Shown here: positions 7,782-14,781 of the stretch, piece by piece | Layout of the letters: every line of letters begins with the position of its first letter | Numbering within the stretch: position 1 is the first letter of the stretch | DNA from: Kocuria rosea subsp. polaris | Lineage (GTDB): Bacteria; Actinomycetota; Actinomycetes; Actinomycetales; Micrococcaceae | Reading direction: 5' to 3' | Assembly (NCBI RefSeq): GCF_001483755.1 | Contig: NZ_LQBK01000021.1 | Span: 1 to 58,013, forward strand | DNA: 58,013 nt | Notes under the pieces: generated by a model | Databases searched by the model: none | What the model was told of the DNA's origin: nothing | The model's input: the letters and a program-made list of their open reading frames with translations, nothing else | Program-made: the position numbers and the translations under genes

Positions 7782-8979
7782 GCCCCACCGCCTGGACGGC
7801 AGGATGCGGCTCGAGGTCCAGGCTCGCCACGGCCAGCCGGACGGAGGCCAGCTCCAGCCCGGTCACCAGGTCCGGCAGCACCGCCCACGGCACCGCGCCG
7901 TCGTCCTCCCGGGCCGGTTGCGCCACTGCGGCCGGCTCCGCGCCACCGGCCTCGGCCCGGATCCGTTCCACCCGGGACAGCAGCCGGTCGTGGGCGTCCC
8001 CGAGGCAGTGCCGCGGCAGCTCGTGGCGCTCCAGAGCGGGCGGGCCGAGCGGGAGCACGCTCCGCAGCGACCAGTGGAGCAGCCGCGATCTCCGCACCGT
8101 CCGGTGCAGCCGCTCGACGGCGTCCCGGGCGGCGCCCCGATCGCCGTGCAGGAGGGCGTCCCGGGTGCGCCGGGCGCAGGCCGCCGCGTCCTCGGCCCCG
8201 GCCAGGGCCAGCAGCGCCATGACCTGGTCGCACCCCACCACCGCAGCAGGTGCGGGACCGGGGTGCGGCCCGGCCGCTGCGGCGCCGTCGTCCTGGGTGT
8301 TGTTCCGGCCGTCGACCACGGAGGCCTCGGCCTCCACCACGACATCCCCCTGCAGGGTGCAGCGCAGCACGAGCCCGGCCGGCCAGAACGGCAGCACGGG
8401 ACCGAGCGGCAGACGGAGCACGTCCATCTCCAGCCCGTCACGGTCCTCTCCGCCCTCGGCCAGGGGGATTCCCCCCGGGGCCATGTCCATCTCGCCGTGG
8501 TCCATGCCGTCATGACCGCCGTGGTCCATCTCGCCGTGGTCCATCTCGCCGTGGTCCATCTCGCCGTGGTCCATCTCGCCGTGGTCCATGCCCCCGTGGC
8601 CCCCATGATCCACGTCGTCGGGGATCTCGGGCTCCTGCGGCCGCTCGCGGGCGTCCGCCCGGTGGTGCGGGGTGTCGAGCAGCAGCGCTGCGGCGTCGTC
8701 GAGGGCTGGTCCCACCCCTCCCGGCGAGGTGATGTCGGCGCGGACCCGAGGACCGGGCATCTGCTCCCAGAGCCGGTCCGCGAGCTCCGAGAGCTCGGGA
8801 CCGGGCGTGCCACACACCGCGAGAACGTCCGCGTCCGCTGGTGCCCAGGCCAGCCGCCACCCGCGGCGGAGCATCTGCTGCTCCAGCTCCATGCGCGCGT
8901 CCCAGTGCCCCGGGACCTCGACGACGAGGACCTGCGCGGCCCGGACCGCGAAGCGGGCGAGGAGTTCGTTCAGGCCCAT
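7774..8979 (-). CDS. Degenerate NuoB-like protein with His-rich repeat and possible NuoD-like tail
   Basis: The 401-residue soluble protein occupies the nuoB position, directly after nuoA and before nuoH. Residues 40-85 resemble NuoB: a GW-W-PADADVLAVCGTPGPEL segment followed by LWEQMPGPRV, like NuoB ADLMVVxGT..YDQMPEPRW. The adjacent Cys-Cys pair and the later cysteines that hold cluster N2 are absent; the five cysteines are scattered. Residues 123-166 are a His/Met/Asp-rich repeat (MDHGE units). Residues 185-220 (LPLGPVLP..., GDVVVEAEA) weakly recall the start of NuoD, and the C-terminus is helical and Arg-rich. It may be a metal-free docking subunit fused from NuoB and NuoD remnants; that origin is inference. 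The gene overlaps nuoA by 10 bp. Confidence 0.6.
   Translation of the reverse strand: MGLNELLARFAVRAAQVLVVEVPGHWDARMELEQQMLRRGWRLAWAPADADVLAVCGTPGPELSELADRLWEQMPGPRVRADITSPGGVGPALDDAAALLLDTPHHRADARERPQEPEIPDDVDHGGHGGMDHGEMDHGEMDHGEMDHGEMDHGGHDGMDHGEMDMAPGGIPLAEGGEDRDGLEMDVLRLPLGPVLPFWPAGLVLRCTLQGDVVVEAEASVVDGRNNTQDDGAAAAGPHPGPAPAAVVGCDQVMALLALAGAEDAAACARRTRDALLHGDRGAARDAVERLHRTVRRSRLLHWSLRSVLPLGPPALERHELPRHCLGDAHDRLLSRVERIRAEAGGAEPAAVAQPAREDDGAVPWAVLPDLVTGLELASVRLAVASLDLEPHPAVQAVGHG
8521..8580. repeat. Four exact tandem copies of a 15-bp unit inside the NuoB-like gene
   Basis: The sequence gtggtccatctcgcc occurs four times back to back with no mismatch, flanked by partial copies at 8486-8520 and 8581-8600. 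It encodes the MDHGE repeat on the minus strand. Because the unit is a multiple of three, copy number can change without breaking the frame. Confidence 0.95.
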
Positions 8980-9314
8980 CGGAAGGCTCCTTCCCGCCAG
9001 GCCCAGGCCACGGCGACGAGCAGGGCTCCGAGGAACAGGAACATCTCCACCACCGCGGAGATCCCCTTCTCGATCACCACCACCGCCCACGGATACATGA
9101 AGAGCATCTCGACGTCGAAGGCCAGGAACACGATCGAGGCGAGGTACCAGCGGGCGTGGAACCGGGACAGCGCGTGCTCCTGGGGCATCCACCCGGACTG
9201 AGCGGGCAGCGCCGTCAGCGGGGCGGCCGCGACAGTGGCAGCGCGGTGAAGTGCGTAGAGAAGGACGACGAGGGACAGTGCCACCAGGGCCATCGCCACG
9301 ATCCCGGAATACAT
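8970..9314 (-). CDS. nuoA: NuoA-like membrane subunit
   Basis: This 114-residue protein has three transmembrane helices. It keeps the NuoA signature region FHARWYLASIVFLAFDVEML followed by FMYPWAVV, including the conserved acidic residues of helix 2. It is the first gene of the eight-gene minus-strand operon and overlaps the NuoB-like gene by 10 bp. The upstream gap (9315-9479) has no other gene. With NuoH, J, K, L, M and N it would complete a membrane arm. Confidence 0.9.
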   Translation of the reverse strand: MYSGIVAMALVALSLVVLLYALHRAATVAAAPLTALPAQSGWMPQEHALSRFHARWYLASIVFLAFDVEMLFMYPWAVVVIEKGISAVVEMFLFLGALLVAVAWAWREGAFRWA

Positions 9315-9428
9315 GAGGGTCTCCTCCGTCCGCCGTCACCTCGCAGTCTGTCACCGGGCGGCGGGGAGATCACCCTGTCGGGCGGCGACCTCCCACCGGT
9401 CGAGGCGTGTCGGCCCGGTGGTCACCGC

Positions 9429-9459
9429 GACGGCCGGAGCGGCAGCCGCTCCGGCCGTC
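9429..9459 (-). terminator. Perfect 14-bp hairpin after the copper-storage gene
   Basis: GACGGCCGGAGCGG (9429-9442) is exactly complementary to CCGCTCCGGCCGTC (9446-9459) across a 3-nt loop. It lies 20 bp beyond the stop codon of the minus-strand copper-storage gene. There is no U-tract, as is common in high-GC actinobacterial terminators. Confidence 0.75.
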
Positions 9460-9479
9460 GGTCAGGTGCTCGACCGTGC

Positions 9480-9887
9480 TCAGCCCAGTGCGGCGAGAAG
9501 GTCGGCACAGGCCTGCTCGCAACGGCGGCAGGCCTCGGCGCAGACCTTGCAGTGCTCGTGCATGCTCGCGTGCTGCTCGCACTCGTCGCCGCAGGCCTTG
9601 CACGCGGCGCGGCACGCCTCCAGCGCCGCCCGGGTGACCTCCACGTTGTTGCCGGTCTGACGCGAGAGCACGTTGCCGGTGGAGGCGCAGACGTCGGCGC
9701 AGTCGAGGTTCTTGCGGATGCAGGTGGTCAGCTCCGCGACCTTGTCCTCGGCCAGGCAGGCGTCGGCGCAGGCGGTGCAGGTCTGGGCACACTCGAAGCA
9801 GGCGGCGATGCACCCGGCCAGCTTCTGCCGGTCGATGTTCCCCAGCTCCTTCGGGTAGGTCTCCAGCATCGAGGTCACATGCGTCAT
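9480..9887 (-). CDS. Four-helix-bundle copper-storage protein (Csp family, DUF326-like)
   Basis: The 135-residue cytosolic-looking protein contains 18 cysteines, mostly spaced CxxC or CxxxC along helices (CIAACFECAQTCTACADAC near the N-terminus; a second cluster near the C-terminus). It has no signal peptide. This pattern is the hallmark of Csp proteins, in which cysteines line the core of a four-helix bundle and bind many Cu(I) ions. The ATG has an AAGGAG ribosome-binding site. It is divergent from the zinc ABC operon and ends at a strong hairpin. The promoter region holds a GGACCGG/CCGGTCC inverted repeat at 9921-9940 and a CAGT-AG-ACTG palindrome at 9954-9963, either of which could be a metal-sensor site. 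Confidence 0.88.
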   Translation of the reverse strand: MTHVTSMLETYPKELGNIDRQKLAGCIAACFECAQTCTACADACLAEDKVAELTTCIRKNLDCADVCASTGNVLSRQTGNNVEVTRAALEACRAACKACGDECEQHASMHEHCKVCAEACRRCEQACADLLAALG

Positions 9888-9992
9888 GGTCTCGCTCCTT
9901 CGTCCGTTCTGCCGTGGCGCGGACCGGCCGGAACCGGTCCACCGTGCAATCGACAGTAGACTGCTGATTCGGTGGATTGAAGTCCCCGTCGT

Positions 9993-10010
9993 TGAAGATT
10001 CTGTGAAGAT
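9993..10010. promoter_or_regulatory. Candidate OmpR-type response-regulator direct repeat
   Basis: TGAAGAT-TCTG-TGAAGAT is an exact 7-bp direct repeat with an 11-bp period, the spacing used by OmpR/PhoB-family regulators. It lies in the divergent region between the copper-storage gene and znuC. A similar element (TCAAGAT-TCCA-TGAAGCT) is at 18472-18489. The two-component pair at 15.2-17.0 kb is the obvious candidate regulator, but this is inference. Confidence 0.4.
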
Positions 10011-10110
10011 CCCGCGTCACGGGCCGGAGCGGGGTGACGGGGCCGTGCCCCCGCCTCCATCGGCGACAGGCTGTTCGCCCTGCCGAGCCCGACCTCGCTC
10101 CGCACGCCGA

Positions 10111-10150
10111 ATTGACCACCGTTCTCATTGGATTGAGAATGGGTCTCATG
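10111..10150 (+). promoter_or_regulatory. Leaderless promoter with Zur-type operator for znuC
   Basis: TTGACC (10112-10117) is followed after 17 bp by GAGAAT (10135-10140), and the ATG comes 7 nt later (10148). A 15-bp imperfect palindrome TGAGAATGGGTCTCA (10134-10148) covers the -10, the expected start point and the A of the ATG. An upstream TTCTCA/TGAGAA pair (10122-10139) adds a second overlapping site. The same arrangement recurs before znuA. Confidence 0.7.
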
Positions 10151-10969
10151 AAAATTTCCTCCGCCCCGCCGGTCGCCGCCCCGGAGGACCGCGCGGCGAT
10201 CCGCACCGAGGACCTCACGGTGGTCCTCGGCGCCGCTCCCGTGCTGCGCGGGGTGGACCTGACCGTGGCCGACGGCGAGGCCGTGGCCCTGATGGGCGGC
10301 AACGGATCCGGGAAGTCGACCCTGCTCAAGGCTCTGCTCGGCATCGTGCCCGTCGCCTCCGGCGAGGCCCGGCTGTTCGGCGCCGACGTCACCGGCGCGC
10401 GCCGGCACGTGCCGTGGTCGCGCGTCGGGTACGTCCCCCAGCGCGTCGGCGTCGGCGCCGGGGTGCCGGCCACCGCGCTCGAGGTCGTCGCCTCGGGGCT
10501 GACGGGGCACCGCCGGCTGCGCCCGGGCGCCGGCGCCCGGCGCGTGTGCCTCGACGCCCTTGAGCAGGTCGGGCTGGCCGACCGGGCCCGCGAGAGCGTG
10601 GCCATCTTCTCCGGCGGTCAGCAGCAGCGGGTGCTGATCGCCCGGGCCCTGGTGCGGCAGCCCCGGCTGCTGCTGCTGGACGAGCCCCTCTCCGGGGTGG
10701 ACCAGGTCTCCAAGGAGGCCATCGCCCGCATCCTGGCGCAGCTCCAGGCCGGTGGCACCACGCTGCTGGTCGTGCTGCACGAGCTGGGCGAACTGGCCCC
10801 CCTGCTGGACCGCGCCGTGGTGCTGCGCCACGGGCGCATCGTGCACGATGGCAGCCCCCCGCTGCCGGCTCCGGGCCACGACGCCCCCGACCACGAGCAC
10901 CTGCACCCCCACGGGGATGCGCCCGCCGCCGTCCCGGCAGCTCCCGACCTCCACGGAAAGCCGCAGTGA
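10148..10969 (+). CDS. znuC: Zinc-type ABC transporter ATP-binding protein
   Basis: The 273-residue ATPase has Walker A GGNGSGKST (about residues 50-58), the ABC signature FSGGQQQR, Walker B LLLLDEP and the H-loop VLHE. The C-terminus is His/Asp-rich (HDAPDHEHLHPHGD), often seen in zinc or manganese importers. I chose ATG 10148 because the promoter -10 ends 7 nt before it and there is no ribosome-binding site, which indicates a leaderless message; an in-frame ATG at 10139 lies within the -10. Its stop overlaps the permease GTG. With the permease and the lipoprotein at 12.3 kb it forms a high-affinity metal importer. Zinc is inferred from the regulator and the His-rich binding protein. Confidence 0.85.
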   Translation: MKISSAPPVAAPEDRAAIRTEDLTVVLGAAPVLRGVDLTVADGEAVALMGGNGSGKSTLLKALLGIVPVASGEARLFGADVTGARRHVPWSRVGYVPQRVGVGAGVPATALEVVASGLTGHRRLRPGAGARRVCLDALEQVGLADRARESVAIFSGGQQQRVLIARALVRQPRLLLLDEPLSGVDQVSKEAIARILAQLQAGGTTLLVVLHELGELAPLLDRAVVLRHGRIVHDGSPPLPAPGHDAPDHEHLHPHGDAPAAVPAAPDLHGKPQ

Positions 10970-11889
10970 CCATGATCGACACCCTCACCGCCATGCTGGC
11001 CAGTCCACTGATGCAGCGCGGTCTGCTGATCGCCGCCCTGGTGGGGATCTCCGCGCCGGTGATCGGCACCTACCTCGTGCAGCGGCGCCTGGCCCTGCTC
11101 GGTGACGGCATCGGCCACGTGGCCCTGACCGGCGTGGCCATGGGCTGGCTGGCCGGCTCCGCGGCCGGGCTGACCTCGCGCGACGCGCTGGCCGTTCCCG
11201 GGGCGGTCGTCGCGGCCGTCGTCGGCGCGGTGCTCATCGAGGTGATGCGCACCAAGGGGCGCACCAGCGGGGACGTGGCCCTGGCCCTGCTGTTCTACGG
11301 CGGCATCGCCGGCGGCGTCCTGCTGATCGGGATCGCCGGCGGCACCTCGGCCAATCTCACCGGGTACCTCTTCGGGTCCATCGCCACCGTCACGCCCCTG
11401 GACGTGTGGCTCACCGCCGGGCTGGCGGCGGTGGTCCTCGGTGTGGGGCTCGGCCTGCGCCCGGCCCTGTTCTCCCTGTGCCACGACGAGGAGTTCGCCC
11501 TCGCCACCGGGCTGCCGGTGCGGTTCCTGAACATCCTGGTGGCCGTCATGGCCGCTCTGACCGTCTCCGTGTCGATGCGCGTGGTCGGCGTCCTCCTGGT
11601 CTCGGCCGTGATGATCGTCCCGGTGGCCGTCGCCCAGCTGGTCACCCGGTCCTTCGCCGGCACCATGGGGGTGGCCATGGCCGTGGGGGTCGGGGTCTGC
11701 GTGACCGGCCTGTCCGTCACCTACTTCTACCCGTTGTCCCCCGGGGCGACGATCGTGGTGCTGGCCATCGCCTGCTACGTGCTCACCCTGCTCGTCCGCC
11801 CCCTCGTGGGCGGCACCCGGCGCCACGGTGCCCACGGCGCGGACCGTTTGCACGACGCCGAGGACGACCTGCAACTTCGAGGAGCATGA
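10966..11889 (+). CDS. znuB: Zinc-type ABC transporter permease (ABC-3 family)
   Basis: The 307-residue protein has eight or nine hydrophobic segments and the ABC-3 family landmarks GDGIGHVALTGVAMGWL near the N-terminus and MRVVGVLLVSAVMIVPVAVA farther on. The GTG at 10966 overlaps the znuC stop (GTGA); an ATG 6 nt later is an alternative. Its own stop overlaps the ATG of the regulator gene (ATGA). It forms the membrane channel for the metal importer. Confidence 0.88.
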   Translation: MTMIDTLTAMLASPLMQRGLLIAALVGISAPVIGTYLVQRRLALLGDGIGHVALTGVAMGWLAGSAAGLTSRDALAVPGAVVAAVVGAVLIEVMRTKGRTSGDVALALLFYGGIAGGVLLIGIAGGTSANLTGYLFGSIATVTPLDVWLTAGLAAVVLGVGLGLRPALFSLCHDEEFALATGLPVRFLNILVAVMAALTVSVSMRVVGVLLVSAVMIVPVAVAQLVTRSFAGTMGVAMAVGVGVCVTGLSVTYFYPLSPGATIVVLAIACYVLTLLVRPLVGGTRRHGAHGADRLHDAEDDLQLRGA

Positions 11890-12281
11890 CCATGTCCCGG
11901 ACCACCCGGCAGCGCTCCGCCCTGGCCGAGCTGCTCGCGCGGACCCCGGAGTTCCGCTCCGCCCAGCAGATCCACGCGATGCTGGGGGAGGAGGGGGAGC
12001 CCGTCTCCCTCGCCACCGTCTACCGCAACCTCAACGCCCTCGCCGAGAACGGGGAGGTGGACGTGCTCGCCACCGAGGGCGGCGAGAGCAGGTACCGCCG
12101 GTGCGTGCGCACCGAGCACCACCACCACCTGGTGTGCCGCCGCTGCGGGCACACCGTGGAGGTCGCCGAGACGTCGGTCGAGCGGTGGGCCGCCCGGACC
12201 GCCCGACGGCACGGGTTCTCGGAGGTCTCCCACGAGATCGAGCTCCACGGCATCTGCGACACCTGCCGACGCGGCTCCTGA
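11886..12281 (+). CDS. zur: Fur-family metal regulator, probably Zur
   Basis: This 131-residue protein has the Fur winged helix (SAQQIHAMLGEEGEPVSLATVYRNLNALAENG) followed by the metal-sensing part. That part carries EHHHHLVCRRCGH with one CxxC and HGICDTCRRG with the second, the pair that forms the structural zinc site. Gene context (coupled to the ABC permease, next to a zinc-binding lipoprotein) favours Zur over Fur. It would bind the TGAGAA-type operators at 10.13 kb and 12.33 kb when zinc is replete, repressing both uptake transcripts and its own synthesis. It starts at the ATG overlapping the znuB stop. Confidence 0.88.
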   Translation: MTMSRTTRQRSALAELLARTPEFRSAQQIHAMLGEEGEPVSLATVYRNLNALAENGEVDVLATEGGESRYRRCVRTEHHHHLVCRRCGHTVEVAETSVERWAARTARRHGFSEVSHEIELHGICDTCRRGS

Positions 12282-12301
12282 GCCGGCCGGCCCGGAGCGT
12301 T

Positions 12302-12341
12302 TTGACAACGATTCTCGATTTGTCTGAGAATTGTTCTCATG
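12302..12341 (+). promoter_or_regulatory. Leaderless promoter with Zur-type operator for znuA
   Basis: TTGACA (12302-12307), an 18-bp spacer and GAGAAT (12326-12331) are followed by the ATG 7 nt later (12339). The palindrome TGAGAATTGTTCTCA (12325-12339) covers the -10, the start point and the first base of the ATG. An overlapping ATTCTC/GAGAAT pair lies at 12311-12331. Layout is nearly identical to the znuC promoter. Confidence 0.75.
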
Positions 12342-13343
12342 AACCTCTCGCGCGGCCTCGCCGTCCCGTTGTCCCTGATCGCCGCTCTCGCGCTGTCCTC
12401 CTGCGCCACCGGCTCGGCTGATCCCGCTGCCACGGCCGGGGGCTCGGGCGGGACGCTGGACGTGCAGGCCTCCTTCTACCCGCTGCAGTACGTCACCGAG
12501 CGCGTCGGCGGGGACCACGTGCAGGTGGAGTCGCTGACCCCCGCCGGGGCCGAGCCGCACGACCTGGAGCTGTCCCCGGCCGCCGTCGACGGACTGCGCA
12601 CCGCGGACGCGGTGGTGTTCCTCTCCGGGTTCCAGCCGGCGGTCGACGACGCCGTGGCCCAGGCCGCCCCCGAGCACGTCCTCGACGCGGTGCATGCCGG
12701 CGTGGAGGGCGAGGAGGCGCACTCGGCCGAGGAGCACGAGGGGGCCGGGTCGTCCCACGGCGGAGAGGCCCACGGCGACGACGCCCCTGCCGAGGAGGGC
12801 GCCGGCGACGACTGGCACGGCCACGCGGGAGAGGACCCGCACTTCTGGCTGGACCCCGAGCGGCTGGCCGCGGTGGCCACGGAGGTCGCCCACGAGCTGG
12901 CCGCGGTCGACCCGGACAACGCGGCGGCCTACGAGTCCAACGCCGAGCAGCTGACCACGGAGCTGGACGCCCTGGACCAGGAGTTCACCGAGGGCCTGGC
13001 CACCTGCGAGCGGGACACCATCGTGGTCTCCCACGACGCCTACGGCTACCTGGCCGACAAGTACGACCTCGAGCAGGTGTCCGTGGCCGGGTTCGAGCCC
13101 GACACCGAGCCCTCCCCGGCCCGCCTGGCCGAGATCGGCGAGGTCGTCGAGGCCGAGGGCGTCACCACGGTGTTCTCGGAGTCCACGGTCAACCCGAAGG
13201 TCGCCGAGACCCTCGCGGCCGAGCACGGGATCGAGACGGCGGTGCTGGACCCGGTGGAGGGCCAGGTCGACGGAGACGCCGACTACCAGCAGGTCATGCG
13301 CACCAATCTCGAGGCCCTGCGCACCGCGCTGGACTGCGCCTAG
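12339..13343 (+). CDS. znuA: Zinc ABC transporter substrate-binding lipoprotein
   Basis: The 334-residue protein begins with a lipoprotein signal peptide (LALSSCATG lipobox, cysteine near residue 24). It has the cluster A-I metal-binding fold: EPHDLELSP, the His/Asp/Glu-rich loop at about residues 115-165 with HGHAGEDPHFWLDP, VVSHDAYGYLADKY and FSESTVNPKVAETLA. The three histidines plus the loop indicate zinc capture. The His-rich loop is characteristic of ZnuA rather than of manganese proteins. It is transcribed separately from znuCB-zur, with its own operator. Confidence 0.9.
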   Translation: MNLSRGLAVPLSLIAALALSSCATGSADPAATAGGSGGTLDVQASFYPLQYVTERVGGDHVQVESLTPAGAEPHDLELSPAAVDGLRTADAVVFLSGFQPAVDDAVAQAAPEHVLDAVHAGVEGEEAHSAEEHEGAGSSHGGEAHGDDAPAEEGAGDDWHGHAGEDPHFWLDPERLAAVATEVAHELAAVDPDNAAAYESNAEQLTTELDALDQEFTEGLATCERDTIVVSHDAYGYLADKYDLEQVSVAGFEPDTEPSPARLAEIGEVVEAEGVTTVFSESTVNPKVAETLAAEHGIETAVLDPVEGQVDGDADYQQVMRTNLEALRTALDCA

Positions 13344-13482
13344 ACCCCCGGCCCCGTCGGGGTGACGACGGCGGCACCGGCGGCGTGCCGGCCACGGATG
13401 CCGAGGCGGTCGCCTCCGGACTGCTGCACCGCCGTCGTCGTCTGCAGGGCCGGGGCCTCCCGGGCGTTCCGCACTGCTAGAG

Positions 13483-13511
13483 TACAGGTGCACGGTGGCG
13501 TACATGTGCAC
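13483..13511 (+). promoter_or_regulatory. Direct-repeat operator before the MFS-ArsR operon
   Basis: TACAGGTGCAC (13483-13493) and TACATGTGCAC (13501-13511) are near-identical repeats with an 18-bp period, placed just upstream of the MFS ATG at 13525. The AGGAGG ribosome-binding site follows immediately at 13514-13519. Such paired sites suit a dimeric ArsR repressor like the one encoded downstream, which would block the promoter. The regulator assignment is inference. Confidence 0.55.
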
Positions 13512-13524
13512 ATGAGGAGGCGGC

Positions 13525-14781
13525 ATGCTGGGCGTTCTGGGACACCAGGTCTACCGGCGGCTGTTCACCGCCCAGGTGGTGGCCCTGCTCGGCACCGGGC
13601 TGCTGACCGTGGCGCTGGGCCTGCTGGCCTTCGACCTGGCCGGAGCCCGCGCCGGGGCGGTGCTGGGCACGGCACTGGCGATCAAGATGATCGCCTACGT
13701 GGCGGTGGCCCCCGTGGTCAACGCCGTGGTGGCCCGTCTGCCCGTGAAACCGGTGCTGGTCGGCGCCGACGTCGTGCGGGCGGCGATGGCCCTGTGCCTG
13801 CCGCTGATCACCGAGGTGTGGCAGATCTACCTGGTGGTGTTCGTGCTGCAGGCGGCCTCGGCCACCTTCACCCCGGCGTTCCAGTCGGTGATCCCGGCGG
13901 TCCTGCCGCGAGAGCGCGACTACACGAGCGCGCTGTCCCTCTCGCGGCTCGCCCACGACCTGGAGGCCCTGGTCAGCCCGGCGCTGGCCGCCGTGGCACT
14001 GAGCGTGCTCGGCTACCACGACCTGTTCCTGGGCACCGCGGCCGGGTTCGCCGCCTCCGCCGCGCTGGTGCTCTCCGCGGCGCTGCCGGCACGAGCCGCG
14101 GGCCCCGGGGACCAGGGCTCCCTGTGGCGCCGGACCACCCTGGGAACCCGGATCTTCTGGGGCACGCCCCGGCTGCGCTCCCTGCTGGCCCTGGACCTCG
14201 CGGTGGCCGCCCCGACCGCCCTGGTGCTGGTGAACACGGTGGTCTACGTCCGCGAGGCACTGGGCCGTCCCGGAACGGACCTGGCGCTCGCCCTGGCGGC
14301 CTTCGGCGTCGGTTCCATGGTGGTGGCGCTCTGCGCTCCCGCGGCGCTCGATCGCTTCGGCAACCGAGCGGTGATGCTCACCGGTGCCGGCGCCGTCCCT
14401 CCGGTGATGCTGGTGACCACGCTGCTGTCCTTCCGGGCCGGCGAGGACACCGGGTGGTGGGTCCTGCTCGGCCTGTGGCTGCTGCTGGGGGCGGCCACCT
14501 CGGCGGTGCTCACCCCCTCGGCGCGGCTGCTGCGGGACGCCTCGGACGAGGCCACCCGCCCCTACGTGTTCACCGCCCAGTTCTCGCTCTCCCACGCCTG
14601 CTTCATCCTCACCTACCCGGTGGCCGGGTGGGTCGGCGCGTCCGCGGGACTCGGCTGGTCGGCGGCCGTGCTGACCCTGATCGCCGCGCTCGGGGCCGGG
14701 GCGGCGATCGCCTCCTGGCCGCGGTGCCCACCGCGCACCAGCGTGGTGGGGGAGGATGGGGCCCGTGAACACCACGTCTGA
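13525..14781 (+). CDS. MFS efflux transporter coupled to an ArsR regulator
   Basis: The 418-residue protein has about 12 transmembrane helices and belongs to the major facilitator superfamily. The first helices contain VALLGTGLLTVALGLLAFDL, and the region around FQSVIPAVLPRERDYTSALSLSR is typical of MFS_3/enterobactin-exporter-like members. The ATG has AGGAGG 8 nt upstream. The 3' end overlaps the ArsR-type gene by 26 bp, so the two are co-expressed. The pairing suggests efflux of a metal or toxic small molecule sensed by the ArsR protein. The substrate is not evident. Confidence 0.8.
   Translation: MLGVLGHQVYRRLFTAQVVALLGTGLLTVALGLLAFDLAGARAGAVLGTALAIKMIAYVAVAPVVNAVVARLPVKPVLVGADVVRAAMALCLPLITEVWQIYLVVFVLQAASATFTPAFQSVIPAVLPRERDYTSALSLSRLAHDLEALVSPALAAVALSVLGYHDLFLGTAAGFAASAALVLSAALPARAAGPGDQGSLWRRTTLGTRIFWGTPRLRSLLALDLAVAAPTALVLVNTVVYVREALGRPGTDLALALAAFGVGSMVVALCAPAALDRFGNRAVMLTGAGAVPPVMLVTTLLSFRAGEDTGWWVLLGLWLLLGAATSAVLTPSARLLRDASDEATRPYVFTAQFSLSHACFILTYPVAGWVGASAGLGWSAAVLTLIAALGAGAAIASWPRCPPRTSVVGEDGAREHHV

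Noticed and set aside
8521-8580. Short regular repeats that could be taken for a CRISPR array
   Set aside because: The units are 15 bp, directly adjacent without spacers, and lie in frame within a coding gene.
13344-13380. Small C/G stem after znuA as a terminator
   Set aside because: Only about 4 bp can pair, which is too weak to call.
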